Assembly (NCBI GenBank): GCA_959607825.1
Contig: CAUHNW010000001.1
Span: forward strand, 201,696-265,695
From: HGM13006 sp900757695
GTDB lineage: Bacteria; Bacillota; Clostridia; Oscillospirales; Oscillospiraceae
Length of the DNA stretch: 64,000 nt
Direction: 5' to 3'
Below are positions 9,455 to 18,723 of this stretch, in pieces. Every line of letters starts with the position of its first letter. Position 1 is the stretch's first letter. The notes beneath the pieces are model-generated. The model was not told the DNA's origin. It did no database searches and worked only from the letters and a program-made list of their open reading frames with translations. The position numbers were made by a program, and so were the translations under genes.

Positions 9455-10741
9455 GTGATAAACTTGCCGCAAACGGAAACAACTCTGCAAAATCAAATCA
9501 TCAAGCTGGAGCAGGAGAACCAGGCACTCAGGCATGAATTATTAAAATGCAATCTCGAAAAGGCTGTATCCGACGAGGCCATGAGCCGCAATGTCGCAAA
9601 AGATACCGCAGCATTTTTCGGTACTCCCTGCTCTGATTGGTATGTGTTGCTGCTTTTCCACGGAAAACGTCCTGACACACCACCAGAAGTCGGATATTCA
9701 GCTCATGAGAAAGACCCGGTGGACGTAGTATCCTGTGCCTTCTCGCCCGCATTGAAAACGTTGGGAATTCCCTTTTTCTTTCCAATTAAAGGCTGCATTG
9801 GCTGTCTGTTAAACCTCAACGTACCGGAGCATTTTGACCAGAGTACGAAATCTTGCATCGCCTTATGCGCCCAAATAAAAAGCCACTTACAAAGTATCCT
9901 TTCTGATCACGCCAACACATTAGTTGCATCTATATCCATCAGTCGCATCTCTCAAATGGATGAAGGTCCCCGTCTTCTCTATCGCTGCGCAAACAATGTG
10001 TCAGAGCGCCGAACACCGGAGACAGATGCCATCTGTTCCGAATACGATCTTCCCAAAGCCGCTCCCAGTGCAGTCCAGCAGACTATTTCGCTGGAATCCG
10101 AATTTTGGCGTCAAATTCAGCAGCATGCTTTTTTTGACGCAGCTACCACACTGGAGCAGCTCATCCACGCCACGGACGTGACGCAGAGTTCCTTGGAGCA
10201 CACACTCACTTCTGTTTTTTCCCGAATGGAGCAAGTCCTGCACTCCATTGCGGCGGAAACTGGTGCCGACATCTCCCACGCCCCGGAACTTGCAAATATG
10301 CTGCCTGCCCTGACCCAGTCACGAACCTATCAAGAGCTGCGTGATCATGCCTATGACATTTTGGCCACGTTGGAAGACCGATTCTACACGCCTCCCAATT
10401 CGCGAAATCAAAAAATGCCCAGTATAGAACAGTACATTCAGCAGCATTACGCGGAACAGAGCTTGGGCGCAAAAGCAATTTCTGAACATTTCAAAATCAG
10501 TTCCTCCTATTTGTCGCGAATTTTCAAAGCGGACATGGGCATCGGTGTTGTCGAATATATCCATCGGATTCGCATTGATGCCGCAAAAAAGCTTCTGTGC
10601 TCTGCCACATCAAACCTGGACGAAATTGCAATTCAGGTTGGATTTTCAAACCGATGGGTACTGATTCGGACATTTAAAAAATTGGAAGGTACCACCCCGG
10701 GTATATACCGAACGAATCATGCCAATACCGCTTCTTTCTGA
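9455..10741 (+). CDS. AraC-family regulator AraC1
   Basis: 428 aa from GTG 9455; a TTG three codons later is the alternative, as both sit behind GGGG. Residues 10-40 form a coiled coil (LEQENQALRHELL). The middle has no recognisable sensor fold. The C-terminal AraC double HTH (about 325-420) contains LSRIFKADMG and the second helix-turn-helix IAIQVGFSNRWVLIRTF. It is divergent from the MaoC1 operon, with a type A operator between them, and is the leading candidate for the activator of the type A regulon. That assignment is inferred from position only. Confidence 0.9.
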   Translation: MINLPQTETTLQNQIIKLEQENQALRHELLKCNLEKAVSDEAMSRNVAKDTAAFFGTPCSDWYVLLLFHGKRPDTPPEVGYSAHEKDPVDVVSCAFSPALKTLGIPFFFPIKGCIGCLLNLNVPEHFDQSTKSCIALCAQIKSHLQSILSDHANTLVASISISRISQMDEGPRLLYRCANNVSERRTPETDAICSEYDLPKAAPSAVQQTISLESEFWRQIQQHAFFDAATTLEQLIHATDVTQSSLEHTLTSVFSRMEQVLHSIAAETGADISHAPELANMLPALTQSRTYQELRDHAYDILATLEDRFYTPPNSRNQKMPSIEQYIQQHYAEQSLGAKAISEHFKISSSYLSRIFKADMGIGVVEYIHRIRIDAAKKLLCSATSNLDEIAIQVGFSNRWVLIRTFKKLEGTTPGIYRTNHANTASF

Positions 10742-10762
10742 ATGTCGCCCCCATTGTCAGAA

Positions 10763-10791
10763 CAGGGCCGCTCCAAGTCGGAACGGCCCTG
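10763..10791. terminator. Hairpin between convergent genes
   Basis: CAGGGCCGCTCC (10763-10774) pairs with GGAACGGCCCTG (10780-10791) with one wobble. It lies between the ends of AraC1 and FldA and probably terminates both. Confidence 0.65.
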
Positions 10792-10828
10792 CTGCTATAT
10801 TTGATTCAATTAGTCGATTACAATTCTT

Positions 10829-11653
10829 TCAGCAAATGTTGCGGTAGATGGGACCAGGTACTCTCGTTTCTCCGTCAGCGGTCAGCAGATAGTCTTCCAG
10901 AATTCCCGTCAGGAAGTATTCGGCCTTTTTCAGGTCCCGGGCGTGGGGGCGGATCTGCATATCGTAATGCCAGAACCGCTGGCCGGGCTTGCCGATGCCC
11001 AGGGGGTCGTTCTCCTGGAATAGGGTGGCACCGAAGCTCTCGTCATCGGATACGGAGGACAGCTTCTTGATGATGGCCACCAGCTTGGGGTCCATCTTCT
11101 TGAACTCCTCGTCATCGGGATTTTCCTTGTAGCGGGACATCATGGCCTGCGCGTCAGGAATATTCATCTTCAGCTGACCGCCCAGGTTGTCCACGCTGTT
11201 GTGGCGCAGTTCCTTGCCGCAGCAGGCGTATTCGCCCACGGGCGTGAAGCCATAGGACCGCAGGTAGTTCTTCTCGATCTCCAGGGTGGCAATGCACTCC
11301 CGGGGGCCATTACCAGTGCCGCCGTAGGTGGTGAAAGCGATGCCGTAGCGTTTTTTGTCCGGGTCCGAGATGGGACGGCGGCGCTTGAAGACCACATTCC
11401 GGGTCTTGTAGTCCTCCTGATCACCCACGCAGGAGTTGAAGTTTACATAGGGCAGAGCCGCGATGATTGGGCAGCCGATGCACAGGAAGTCATAGTCCTC
11501 GGGGTAATACTCGGAAATCTCGCCGCCCTTGTACTTGGGCAGCACCTTGGCGTAGGTGGTCTCGATACCAAAGGCTTCAAAGACAGAACCGAAGGTGTAG
11601 GCCACTTGCTCGGTGTTCTTGGTGATGGATGTATAGATAATCAAACTTTTCAT
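10829..11653 (-). CDS. Flavodoxin-fold protein FldA
   Basis: 274 aa from ATG 11653 (GGGAGG 8 bases upstream; the earlier GTG overlaps that site). The phosphate-binding loop is IYTSITKNTEQ, slightly off the usual T-G-N-T, and the second FMN loop is IAFTTYGGTGNGPRE. A CCG motif (YACCGKEL) follows. The C-terminal signature RPHARDLKKAEYF ... LEDY is shared with all Fld proteins of the cargo. It lacks the Pro/Gly insert found in the others. It sits 14 bases after FldB in a two-gene operon. It probably carries electrons to a flavoenzyme; the partner is unknown. Confidence 0.82.
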   Translation of the reverse strand: MKSLIIYTSITKNTEQVAYTFGSVFEAFGIETTYAKVLPKYKGGEISEYYPEDYDFLCIGCPIIAALPYVNFNSCVGDQEDYKTRNVVFKRRRPISDPDKKRYGIAFTTYGGTGNGPRECIATLEIEKNYLRSYGFTPVGEYACCGKELRHNSVDNLGGQLKMNIPDAQAMMSRYKENPDDEEFKKMDPKLVAIIKKLSSVSDDESFGATLFQENDPLGIGKPGQRFWHYDMQIRPHARDLKKAEYFLTGILEDYLLTADGETRVPGPIYRNIC

Positions 11654-11667
11654 GGTGGTCACCTCCC

Positions 11668-12705
11668 TTAGTTGATGGACCAGTAAACGGAACTGGGCTT
11701 CCGCGGCTCACCGGAATCGCTGAGGTAGTAGTCCTCTATGATGTCCTGCAAAAACGCCTTGGCCATAAACAGGTCACGATCGTTGGGCCGGTTCTGGAGG
11801 TCATAGCTCCAGAATTTCGAGCCGTCCTTGCCGATTCCCAAAGGATCATTCGGCACCATTGTTGCTCCGTCGAAGCTGTCTTCGGCTGTCTCCTTGGCCG
11901 CGTCAGCGAACATCTGAATCTGCTCCGGCGTGTAGTCCGTAAAATATTCCATCTTGCCTTCCTTGTAGCGGACGATCAGCTCCTGGGCCCGGAATTTGTT
12001 GATTTTCAGAGCCTGGGAGATTTTCTCGGAGGACTGCTCGTACAGAATCTTGCCGGGGCAGGCGAAGAAGCCCACAAAGCCCTGGCCCTGGAACAGCTCC
12101 TTGATGAGTTCCAGGGAACCAATCGCCTCCGTGGGACCCTGGCCGTAGCCGCCATAGGTGGCAAAAGCGATCCGGTGTTGATTCTCTCCGCCGGGCATTC
12201 CCATGCCGCCTGCAGGAGGACCATCGGGACCAGGACCACCAGGGCCACCAGGGCCACCAGGGCCACCGGGACCGCCGGGACCGCCGGGACCGCCGGGACC
12301 GCCGGGACCACCGGGACCGCCGGGCCCTCCGGACCCACCAGGACCACCAGGACCACCGGGACCGCCAGGACCGCCGGGACCACCATCAGCGCCCATGTGA
12401 GGCATCCCCTGACCGGGGCCCTGGGCGCCGCCGATGCTGCGGCGGCCGTAGTCGTCCTGGGCACCGAAGTTGATGTAGAAATCGTGGTAGGGAATCCCGG
12501 CAATGACCGGGGTGCCCAGGCACAGGAAATCGTAATCCCCGGTGCTAGGCGGGTCCATCTGCTCACCAAGGTAATTCCCTTCAAGTTTCATCAGTGTCGG
12601 CTCAATGTTATACTCCCGGAATGTGTCTGCAAAGGTCATTGCGACCTGCTCGGTATTTCCTGTGATGGAGGAATAGATGATCAGCGCCTTATACTTGCTG
12701 GCCAT
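11668..12705 (-). CDS. Flavodoxin-fold protein FldB with long PGG repeat
   Basis: 345 aa. The FMN phosphate loop is IYSSITGNTEQ (residues 10-20) and the second loop is IAFATYGGYGQGP. Between them, at about residues 107-160, is a nearly pure Pro-Gly-Gly tract of roughly 16 triplets, with one Ser substitution. The C-terminus has the family tail NRPNDRDLFMAKAF. The CCG of the relatives is CPG here. The repeat is placed next to the flavin-binding edge, where a redox partner would dock. First gene of the FldB-FldA unit with a type A operator upstream. The PGG tract is encoded by 9-bp tandem repeats and may vary in length between strains. Confidence 0.83.
   Translation of the reverse strand: MASKYKALIIYSSITGNTEQVAMTFADTFREYNIEPTLMKLEGNYLGEQMDPPSTGDYDFLCLGTPVIAGIPYHDFYINFGAQDDYGRRSIGGAQGPGQGMPHMGADGGPGGPGGPGGPGGPGGSGGPGGPGGPGGPGGPGGPGGPGGPGGPGGPGGPGPDGPPAGGMGMPGGENQHRIAFATYGGYGQGPTEAIGSLELIKELFQGQGFVGFFACPGKILYEQSSEKISQALKINKFRAQELIVRYKEGKMEYFTDYTPEQIQMFADAAKETAEDSFDGATMVPNDPLGIGKDGSKFWSYDLQNRPNDRDLFMAKAFLQDIIEDYYLSDSGEPRKPSSVYWSIN
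12226..12385 (-). repeat. Coding 9-bp tandem repeat (PGG) in FldB
   Basis: About 160 bases of near-perfect 9-bp units (plus-strand form ggaccaccg/gggccacca). It stays in frame as Pro-Gly-Gly. Third-base differences between units show that it is not a very recent expansion. Confidence 0.85.
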
Positions 12706-12758
12706 ATGCTACACCCTTTCTGTCGGTATTGTTCGGGGCTATGCTCCGTATCGTATTC

Positions 12759-12822
12759 ATTTTAACAACTGTTCAAAACCGCTACAAGAGCAAAGAATTG
12801 ACCTCTGTGCCGGTTTTTGAAC
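12759..12822. promoter_or_regulatory. Type A operator and -10 of FldB operon
   Basis: Half-sites AATTGACC (12796-12803) and TTTTGAAC (12815-12822) have a 19-bp period with GTG at 12807-12809. The minus-strand -10-like TAAAAT is at 12759-12764, again 32 bases from the near half-site. GTTCAAAACCG just inside the operator also forms an imperfect inverted repeat with the far half-site. Confidence 0.7.
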
Positions 12823-12860
12823 TGCATCGATTCACCGATGGCAGCGGCTATGCAAGCACA

Positions 12861-12892
12861 ATATCCCCGAAGGCAAGTGCCTCCGGGGATAT
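12861..12892. terminator. Hairpin after MaoC2
   Basis: ATATCCCCGAAGGCA (12861-12875) pairs with TGCCTCCGGGGATAT (12878-12892) with one mismatch. It ends the Fd1-SBP3-SBP2-MaoC2 unit immediately after the MaoC2 stop. Confidence 0.7.
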
Positions 12893-12896
12893 TTAT

Positions 12897-14864
12897 TTAT
12901 GCCTCTGAACGGGAGGGCAGCTCTATCGTGCCGTAGCCCTCGCACCAAATGCGGCCATCGATGTCCTCACACCAGCAGGCAAGGTCGATATAGTGCTTGC
13001 CAAAACGGGTGTACTTGTCGGTGACATAGCCCCGGGTAATGGAGGCCATACCGTCGCAGCCGTGTACTTCCATGTACCGGTCCTTCATGTAGGGGACCTT
13101 CTGGAGGTAGCTGGGCCGGTCGTATTCTGCCGGGTAGGGGTTGACCCCCAGGTAGGGCCAGAAAGCAAGCCGCCAGCACACCGCAGACACAAAGCCATCG
13201 TCGCCGGCGTAGTTGCTCAGGAACCGCGCAATCTCCGTGCGGCCGGTGGTGTTGCTCCAGGAGGAGCGCTTATATTTGGGTGCCTCGTCAGCGGAGGCAG
13301 GCAGGCCCTCGTCCTCCTTCAGCATCCAGATACCGTGGTTGTCTCGCTTCAGTTTGTCGTACTCGCCCTTCAGCAGGTAGTCCCGGGCCTTGGGGATAAA
13401 GGCGGGACCTTCTCCGTAACTGCCGGGACCGCCGGGGCCACCGGGACCGCCGGGGCCACCAGGGCCGCCAGGACCACCAGGACCGCCAGGACCACCAGGG
13501 CCGCCCTGCCCTTCGGGCTTTCCGGGGCCGCCGGGACCGCCCATCTGCATGGCGTCGGCAGGAGGCTCCTTGTAGCGCTCCGGATAGAACATATACTCCA
13601 CTGAAGCAAAGCTGCGTTCTTCCCGTCGGGCCATAGCCTCCATCTCTTCCTTAGTGGGGGTGAATTTCACCCGGGGCGCAAACCGGTCCATGGGCATGGA
13701 GCCGGGATAACGGGGCCCCTCGCAAGTGGGCGTGGGCTCGTCGCCAATGTTGACGTCCTCCCAGTAGAGGGTGTCCTTGCCCCGGACGTACTCCTTACGC
13801 CACAGATCCATCATCTTTTCGTAGTCGGCGTCAGTGTACTGGCGCACCGGCTCGAAAGCTCGGGCCTGAATAGTGCGGCCCAGGTCAGAGGGATAGTCCG
13901 CCGCTTTGGATTTGTCCTTGAGCATGCCGTAGATCTCCACGGTGGAGTGGCGGATCTTCACATACTCCTGGCCCAGATCGTCCACCAGGGCCCCGTAACC
14001 GGCGATTCGGAAGGCCCGAACTGCGGAACCCTTAGGGTCTGTCAGATCTTCCACCGTGTCGTAGTAGTTGACAGAGTGGTAGTGCTTCCCCGCTACCAAG
14101 GGGCGTAGGAAGTACACCTCGTGATCCAGGCCCTTGCCGGGGACGAAGCGCTGAATGCCGTCGTAGATACCTGTGTTGTCCGGCAGGCTAGGGAACTGCA
14201 CGTCCGTGGGCTGCATACAGGGGGCGGCGATAATCTGGCCCCATTTGGTGCCCTTGGCATACTCCGGGTCCGTGAACAGGGGATTGTACTGGTTATTGGC
14301 GTAGGCGAAGCCACGAAGCATATCCTCGGTCATGGTGAAGTCCACCTGGGCCGGGCCGGTGCCGCTGTTGGGCTTGACGCCGGAGGTCCCGTCCACCCGG
14401 TGGTAGTACAGGTCCTCCCGGATCTTCTGGAGTAGCTGCTCCTCCTCGGGAGTATACACGCCTGGGTAGAGCGTCTTGTAAATAGGGTCGTTGACCGGGT
14501 CCGGCTGCTGGGGCGGCGGACCGCTAGGGCCATCCGGAGACCCGGAGGGGCCCTCCGGATCATCGGGCAGAGTGCCGTCAGCGGCCAGGGCCATGTCGGC
14601 CTCATAGGTGCCCACGGGATTTCCCTCCATGATGACGGTGCCCACCACATGGATACCGGTTTTCGTGTAGGTGGCCTCAAAGTGGTGCTTACCGAGACCG
14701 GCAGGCATATCTGCGGAGAAGCCCCCGTCATGGGCGGAGAAGTCCGTCAGGGTCACGGGACCCATGGAGTTGGTGATAGTTCCCCCCTGCCCCTCGATGG
14801 TGAACAGGTGGTGCTTGTCGCCGCCAGGGGTGGGAAATACCCCCAGATAGTATGTCTTGCTCAT
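12897..14864 (-). CDS. MaoC-like protein MaoC2 with N-terminal beta domain and PGG repeat
   Basis: 655 aa, the longest of the four. Residues 1-110 form a small beta-rich domain (SKTYYLGVFPTPGG ... DMPAGLGKHHFEATY) like the free-standing small proteins of this cargo. A Pro-rich linker leads to the signature LYPGVYTPEEE (about 133), the first hot-dog domain (NQYNPLFTDPEYAKG, catalytic His replaced by Phe) and the second (LYWEDVNIGD). A PGG-rich insert lies at about 440-481 and the end is GYGTIELPSRSEA. It is the last gene after SBP2 (gap 20 bases). It is probably a hydratase-like or CoA-ester-binding protein. Confidence 0.8.
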   Translation of the reverse strand: MSKTYYLGVFPTPGGDKHHLFTIEGQGGTITNSMGPVTLTDFSAHDGGFSADMPAGLGKHHFEATYTKTGIHVVGTVIMEGNPVGTYEADMALAADGTLPDDPEGPSGSPDGPSGPPPQQPDPVNDPIYKTLYPGVYTPEEEQLLQKIREDLYYHRVDGTSGVKPNSGTGPAQVDFTMTEDMLRGFAYANNQYNPLFTDPEYAKGTKWGQIIAAPCMQPTDVQFPSLPDNTGIYDGIQRFVPGKGLDHEVYFLRPLVAGKHYHSVNYYDTVEDLTDPKGSAVRAFRIAGYGALVDDLGQEYVKIRHSTVEIYGMLKDKSKAADYPSDLGRTIQARAFEPVRQYTDADYEKMMDLWRKEYVRGKDTLYWEDVNIGDEPTPTCEGPRYPGSMPMDRFAPRVKFTPTKEEMEAMARREERSFASVEYMFYPERYKEPPADAMQMGGPGGPGKPEGQGGPGGPGGPGGPGGPGGPGGPGGPGGPGSYGEGPAFIPKARDYLLKGEYDKLKRDNHGIWMLKEDEGLPASADEAPKYKRSSWSNTTGRTEIARFLSNYAGDDGFVSAVCWRLAFWPYLGVNPYPAEYDRPSYLQKVPYMKDRYMEVHGCDGMASITRGYVTDKYTRFGKHYIDLACWCEDIDGRIWCEGYGTIELPSRSEA

Positions 14865-14884
14865 AATTTCTTCCTTTCGCTTGG

Positions 14885-16642
14885 TTATTTCATGCAGCGG
14901 TCATAAGCGGACTGCTCCGCCGCGATGCAGGCTTCAATATTCATGCCCTTGAGGTTCTCCACATAGCTGTCCCACTGGTCAAAGCCCACGGTGCCGTTGA
15001 TGAACTGGGGAATCATCTGGCAGGCATAGGTCATGATGTCGGTGACGTAGTAGGCGGAGGTCTCGGTCTCCTCGGGAGTCATGGACACGTTGGAGGGGAT
15101 GGTCATGGAGCCGTCCAGGTTGGAGGACCACACATCCCAGGCTTCGTTGTTGATGTCGGAGTTGTAGGCGGCGCTGCGGTACCGGAGCATCAGGGAGGAG
15201 AACACGCCATAGCCGCAGCGGACCCGCATATAGTTGGCGGGGGACAGGTCGTACTCATTGTTGGTGACAGCCTCGGTGAACTGAGGGGTGCCGTTTTCGT
15301 CGATGGTGTAGTCCACGTCCTCAAAGCCGTAGTTGTAGAACAGGATGCCGTCCTCGGAGTATAGGTAGTCCACCAGGCGCATGGCCAGCTCTACGTTGTC
15401 GCAGCAGCTGGTGATATAGGTGTTGGAGGAATCGGTGACCAGAGAGGTGGAGGTCACATGGTCCATTCCATCCTCATTGGCAGTCAGATAGGGTACGCAG
15501 GCGATGGGCACAGTATAGTTGTCGATGCCCTCACCGGAGGTGCACCAGACACCCATCTGGTCCGTGGTGATCTGACCATCCAGATAACTGGAGAAGGGGT
15601 CAAACTGGATGGAGATGAAGTCCTTGTCAAACAGGCCCTCATTGTACCACTTGTTCATCTCCTGGAGGTAGGCCTTGTAGCCATCCTCGATCAAGGAGCA
15701 GTGAATCGTGCCGTCCTGGACGTAGTAGGGCAGGCTGGTGGCCTGGCCGCCGGCACCCACAGAGGCCACGTCAAAGCCTGTGCACAGACCGTTGATGGTG
15801 CAGTCGCTGTTCATGTAGATGGGGGTGGAGGCGCCGTAGGCGTCCTTGAACACCGTCAGAACCTCGTACATCTCGTCGTAAGTGGTGGGGATGTCCAGAT
15901 TCTGCTCCTCCAGCCAGTCCTTGCGGATGACAAGGCCCTGGTTGTTGATGAAATTCTCATAGGGGGACTGGAAGCACAGCACCATGCCGTCATTGCGGAA
16001 GATGGAGGCGTAGTCCGGGTTGGAGTTGATGAGGTAGTTGTAGTTGGGGGCATAATCGGGCAGCAGCTCCGTCAGGTCCACAATGATGCTGTCGGACAGG
16101 GCACCGGTGGCACCGCCGGTGTACTGGAGGTCAGAGATGATGGCCGCGTAGTCCCCAGAGGCGATGGCAATGTTCATCTTTTCCTGGGAGGTGAAGAAGT
16201 CCAGCTCCGTGAACTCGATGTTCACGTTGGTGATCTCCTGGAGGTACTGAATGTACTCCATATCCTGGAAGCTGTTGATGCCCAGATTCCCCAAGGGGCC
16301 CATCAGGTTGATGGCGTTCCGCATCCAGGTGATCGTCTCAGTCTCCTCGCAGAGGGGAAGGCTGTACTCGTTGGAGTAGTCCAGCAGAGCCTTGTCACTG
16401 TTCGGGAAATTGTACTGGTGTTGAACTACCAATTCCTCCGGCTCCACCGGTTCTTCGGCGCTGACTTCTTCCTGGAAGGTAATCTCCTCCTCCGGTTTGG
16501 AGGCAGGTGCTTCGGCTTCTTCCTCCGCAGTTGATGCTGGGACGGGCTCTGCTGAAGAAGCGGTGGGTTCATTGCCGCAACCACCCAGAAGGGCCAACAG
16601 CAGGATCGCCGCCAAGATCAATGCGATTCGTCTGTGTTTCAT
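14885..16642 (-). CDS. Solute-binding lipoprotein SBP2
   Basis: 585 aa from ATG 16642 (AAGGAG at 10 bases). Lipobox LLGGC with Cys22, then an acidic Ser/Glu/Pro linker. The binding domain shows ASGDYAAIISDLQYTGG, DYAPNYNYL and WYNEGLFDKDF, all shared with SBP3, SBP4, SBP7 and SBP8. The C-terminus is SAYDRCMK. Tandem with SBP3 (17 bases apart), suggesting an old duplication. SBP4 is its closest relative by eye. No permease accompanies it. Confidence 0.88.
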   Translation of the reverse strand: MKHRRIALILAAILLLALLGGCGNEPTASSAEPVPASTAEEEAEAPASKPEEEITFQEEVSAEEPVEPEELVVQHQYNFPNSDKALLDYSNEYSLPLCEETETITWMRNAINLMGPLGNLGINSFQDMEYIQYLQEITNVNIEFTELDFFTSQEKMNIAIASGDYAAIISDLQYTGGATGALSDSIIVDLTELLPDYAPNYNYLINSNPDYASIFRNDGMVLCFQSPYENFINNQGLVIRKDWLEEQNLDIPTTYDEMYEVLTVFKDAYGASTPIYMNSDCTINGLCTGFDVASVGAGGQATSLPYYVQDGTIHCSLIEDGYKAYLQEMNKWYNEGLFDKDFISIQFDPFSSYLDGQITTDQMGVWCTSGEGIDNYTVPIACVPYLTANEDGMDHVTSTSLVTDSSNTYITSCCDNVELAMRLVDYLYSEDGILFYNYGFEDVDYTIDENGTPQFTEAVTNNEYDLSPANYMRVRCGYGVFSSLMLRYRSAAYNSDINNEAWDVWSSNLDGSMTIPSNVSMTPEETETSAYYVTDIMTYACQMIPQFINGTVGFDQWDSYVENLKGMNIEACIAAEQSAYDRCMK

Positions 16643-16659
16643 TATTTCCATACTCCTTT

Positions 16660-18375
16660 TCACTTGGTCAGATATCGGTCATAGGCACCCTGATAGGCAG
16701 CCAGCAGCTCATCCACGTGCATCCCGGCGCACTCGGCCACAAATTCATCCCAGGTGTCGAAGCTCCGGTCGCCAGTGACGAACTTGGGCACCTCCTCGGA
16801 GATATAGGTGGCCAGGTCCGTGGCGTAGAGGGCCACCACATCGCTCTCCTCGCTGTTGAGGCCCAGAGAATTCGGGATGGCACACAGATCGTCGGTGCGA
16901 GAGGTCCACACGTTAATGGCCTCTGTCTGGGCATCGGTGAAGAAGGGTACGGTACGATCCTGATACATAAGGCCGAAGGACGCCCCGGAGAAGCAGCGGG
17001 CCCGGCTGTAAAGCATGGGCGGGAATCCGTACTCGTTCTCTGTGATACCCTCCAGATAGTAGATATTTCCGTCCTGGTCATAGTCATAGTCCACACCCTG
17101 GATACCATAGCTGCCAGCCATAGCGCCTTCCTCGGTGTACCAGTAGTTCATCCAGCCCATGATATAGGGAATCAGTTCCTCATCACAGCCTGTGGAGATG
17201 GAGCAGGAATCAAACTGCCGCTCTCCCTGGCCGGAATGGATATTTCCGCCGTCAATAGTACAGACCATAGGGGCCAGCTCAAAGTCCGGATCCGGGTTGG
17301 TCAGATTATCCATGGAGTTGACCATGGTGCTGGCGATGGCGGTGCGGTCGGCAGCCAGCTCCTTTTCCATGGTGCCGGACATATTGCTGGTATCCAGTTC
17401 GGTGAAGTTCCGAGGAACAATGCCATCCTCATACCACTGGTGGAGTTGACGGATGTAGTCCTCGTAGACCTGGGAGGTGATATCCGCCACCAGTTGGTCT
17501 CCCTCCCGGTGATAGGCAAAGCCGGAGCCGGAAGCGGTAGTAGCAGCGACACCCCAGGCAGAGGCCAGAGTATCCAGGCCCTCTCCCATCAGAAGGACGC
17601 TCTCCAGGCCAAACTGATTCTTGGCTGTGTAGGCAAACTCGTTGAGCTCGTCAATGGAGGTGGGAATATCCATATTCAGCTTGTCGCACCAATCCTTACG
17701 GATGAAGTAGCCCTCGTTGACAACAGTCTTGTCATAGATGGAGTACCAAGCCATATAGGAGCCGTTGTCGGCAGTGACAGCACGGCAAAGGGTCTCATCC
17801 TCCTGAACTAGATTCCAGTATTCGGGCATATCCTCAACGATGTAGTCGTCCAGTGTGATGATAACATCGTCCTCATAAGCCTTCATAAAACCACCGACAT
17901 AATACTTGTCCACACCACAGATCACATCCGGATAATCCCCAGAGGCAATAATCAGGTTGAACTGGGTGTCGCCGTTCATCTGGCTCAAGGAACGCCATTC
18001 CGGCGTGACGCCGATGTATTCGGTGCCCTGGGCGATTGTCTCAAAGTCCCCGTAGCTGCTCATTCCCACCATCCCTGACATGGGGCCCAGCTGGGGCTCC
18101 GCGTGGAGAATGGTAAAGGTTACGTCTCCATCGGCCAGGGGATAGGTCAGAGGTTCACTGTATTGGATTTCCTCCTCCATCGGTTCTCCTATGCTGGCTT
18201 CCTCCTCCACCGAGTGTTCCTCTGTCGGGGCGGGGGCAGGTGCTTCCGTTACTTCCTCCACAGTCGATGCTGGGGTGGGCTCTGCCGAAGAAACAGTGGG
18301 TTCGTTGCCGCAGCCGGATAAGATGGCAAGCAGCAGGGTGAGGACTAGCAGGTTGTATAATAAATTCTTTTTCAT
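16660..18375 (-). CDS. Solute-binding lipoprotein SBP3
   Basis: 571 aa from ATG 18375. Its AGGAGG ribosome binding site overlaps the stop codon of ferredoxin 1, which points to translational coupling. Lipobox LSGC, Cys22. The binding fold has ASGDYPDVICGVDKYYVGG and WYEDGIVPRNF, with the tail YDRYLTK. It stands between the ferredoxin and SBP2; joining a cytoplasmic electron carrier to surface lipoproteins in one unit is unusual and suggests that uptake and reduction of one compound are co-regulated. Confidence 0.88.
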   Translation of the reverse strand: MKKNLLYNLLVLTLLLAILSGCGNEPTVSSAEPTPASTVEEVTEAPAPAPTEEHSVEEEASIGEPMEEEIQYSEPLTYPLADGDVTFTILHAEPQLGPMSGMVGMSSYGDFETIAQGTEYIGVTPEWRSLSQMNGDTQFNLIIASGDYPDVICGVDKYYVGGFMKAYEDDVIITLDDYIVEDMPEYWNLVQEDETLCRAVTADNGSYMAWYSIYDKTVVNEGYFIRKDWCDKLNMDIPTSIDELNEFAYTAKNQFGLESVLLMGEGLDTLASAWGVAATTASGSGFAYHREGDQLVADITSQVYEDYIRQLHQWYEDGIVPRNFTELDTSNMSGTMEKELAADRTAIASTMVNSMDNLTNPDPDFELAPMVCTIDGGNIHSGQGERQFDSCSISTGCDEELIPYIMGWMNYWYTEEGAMAGSYGIQGVDYDYDQDGNIYYLEGITENEYGFPPMLYSRARCFSGASFGLMYQDRTVPFFTDAQTEAINVWTSRTDDLCAIPNSLGLNSEESDVVALYATDLATYISEEVPKFVTGDRSFDTWDEFVAECAGMHVDELLAAYQGAYDRYLTK

Positions 18376-18387
18376 CAAAAAACCTCC

Positions 18388-18555
18388 TTATTGTTCTTCA
18401 ATGGCCTCCACCGGGCACCCCTCAAAGCAGGTGCCGCAGTGGATACACTTGCTATGGTCAATCTCCCGGTGCTCAGGCCCCATGGATATGGCCTCCACGG
18501 GACATTCGCTCTGGCAAAGGCCGCAGCCGATGCACTCATCGGTAATCTGGTACAC
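18388..18555 (-). CDS. Small 2[4Fe-4S] ferredoxin Fd1
   Basis: 55 aa from a GTG start at 18555, with GGGAGG 7 bases upstream. Two complete cluster motifs are present: CIGCGLCQSECP and CIHCGTCFEGCP. The length is normal for clostridial ferredoxins. It leads the Fd1-SBP3-SBP2-MaoC2 unit and has a type B operator upstream. It probably supplies low-potential electrons to the flavoenzymes of the cargo. A paralogue lies at 48629-48796. Confidence 0.93.
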   Translation of the reverse strand: MYQITDECIGCGLCQSECPVEAISMGPEHREIDHSKCIHCGTCFEGCPVEAIEEQ

Positions 18556-18590
18556 TGGTTCCACCTCCCTTCCAAAGGATGTATATTTTC

Positions 18591-18668
18591 ATTATATCAA
18601 TCTAACAGCTTGGCCCCCAAGACACAGAATGTATTTAACGTGTGACATGTTTTAGCCAATCGCACATG
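18591..18668. promoter_or_regulatory. Type B operator and -10 of Fd1 operon
   Basis: GTGACATG (18642-18649) and CGCACATG (18661-18668) are direct repeats with a 19-bp period, separated by TTTTAGCCAAT. The minus-strand -10 TATAAT is at 18591-18596, 46 bases from the repeat, and no -35 consensus is visible. The SBP5 promoter has the same element at the same spacing. Confidence 0.65.
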
Positions 18669-18682
18669 CAAGATATATTGGA

Positions 18683-18709
18683 ACCCTCCCGGCAATTCGC
18701 TGGGAGGGT
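18683..18709. terminator. Hairpin after small protein 1
   Basis: ACCCTCCCGGC (18683-18693) pairs with GCTGGGAGGGT (18699-18709), apart from one internal mismatch. It lies just downstream of the small1 stop, toward the Fd1 promoter. Confidence 0.65.
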
Positions 18710-18723
18710 CTGTTAGTGTCAGT

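Noticed and set aside
12203..12400. Plus-strand collagen-like frame (GPP repeats) and CRISPR-like appearance
   Set aside because: It is the complement of the PGG-coding repeat in FldB. Units are 9 bp and in frame with no unique spacers, so it is neither a gene nor a CRISPR array.
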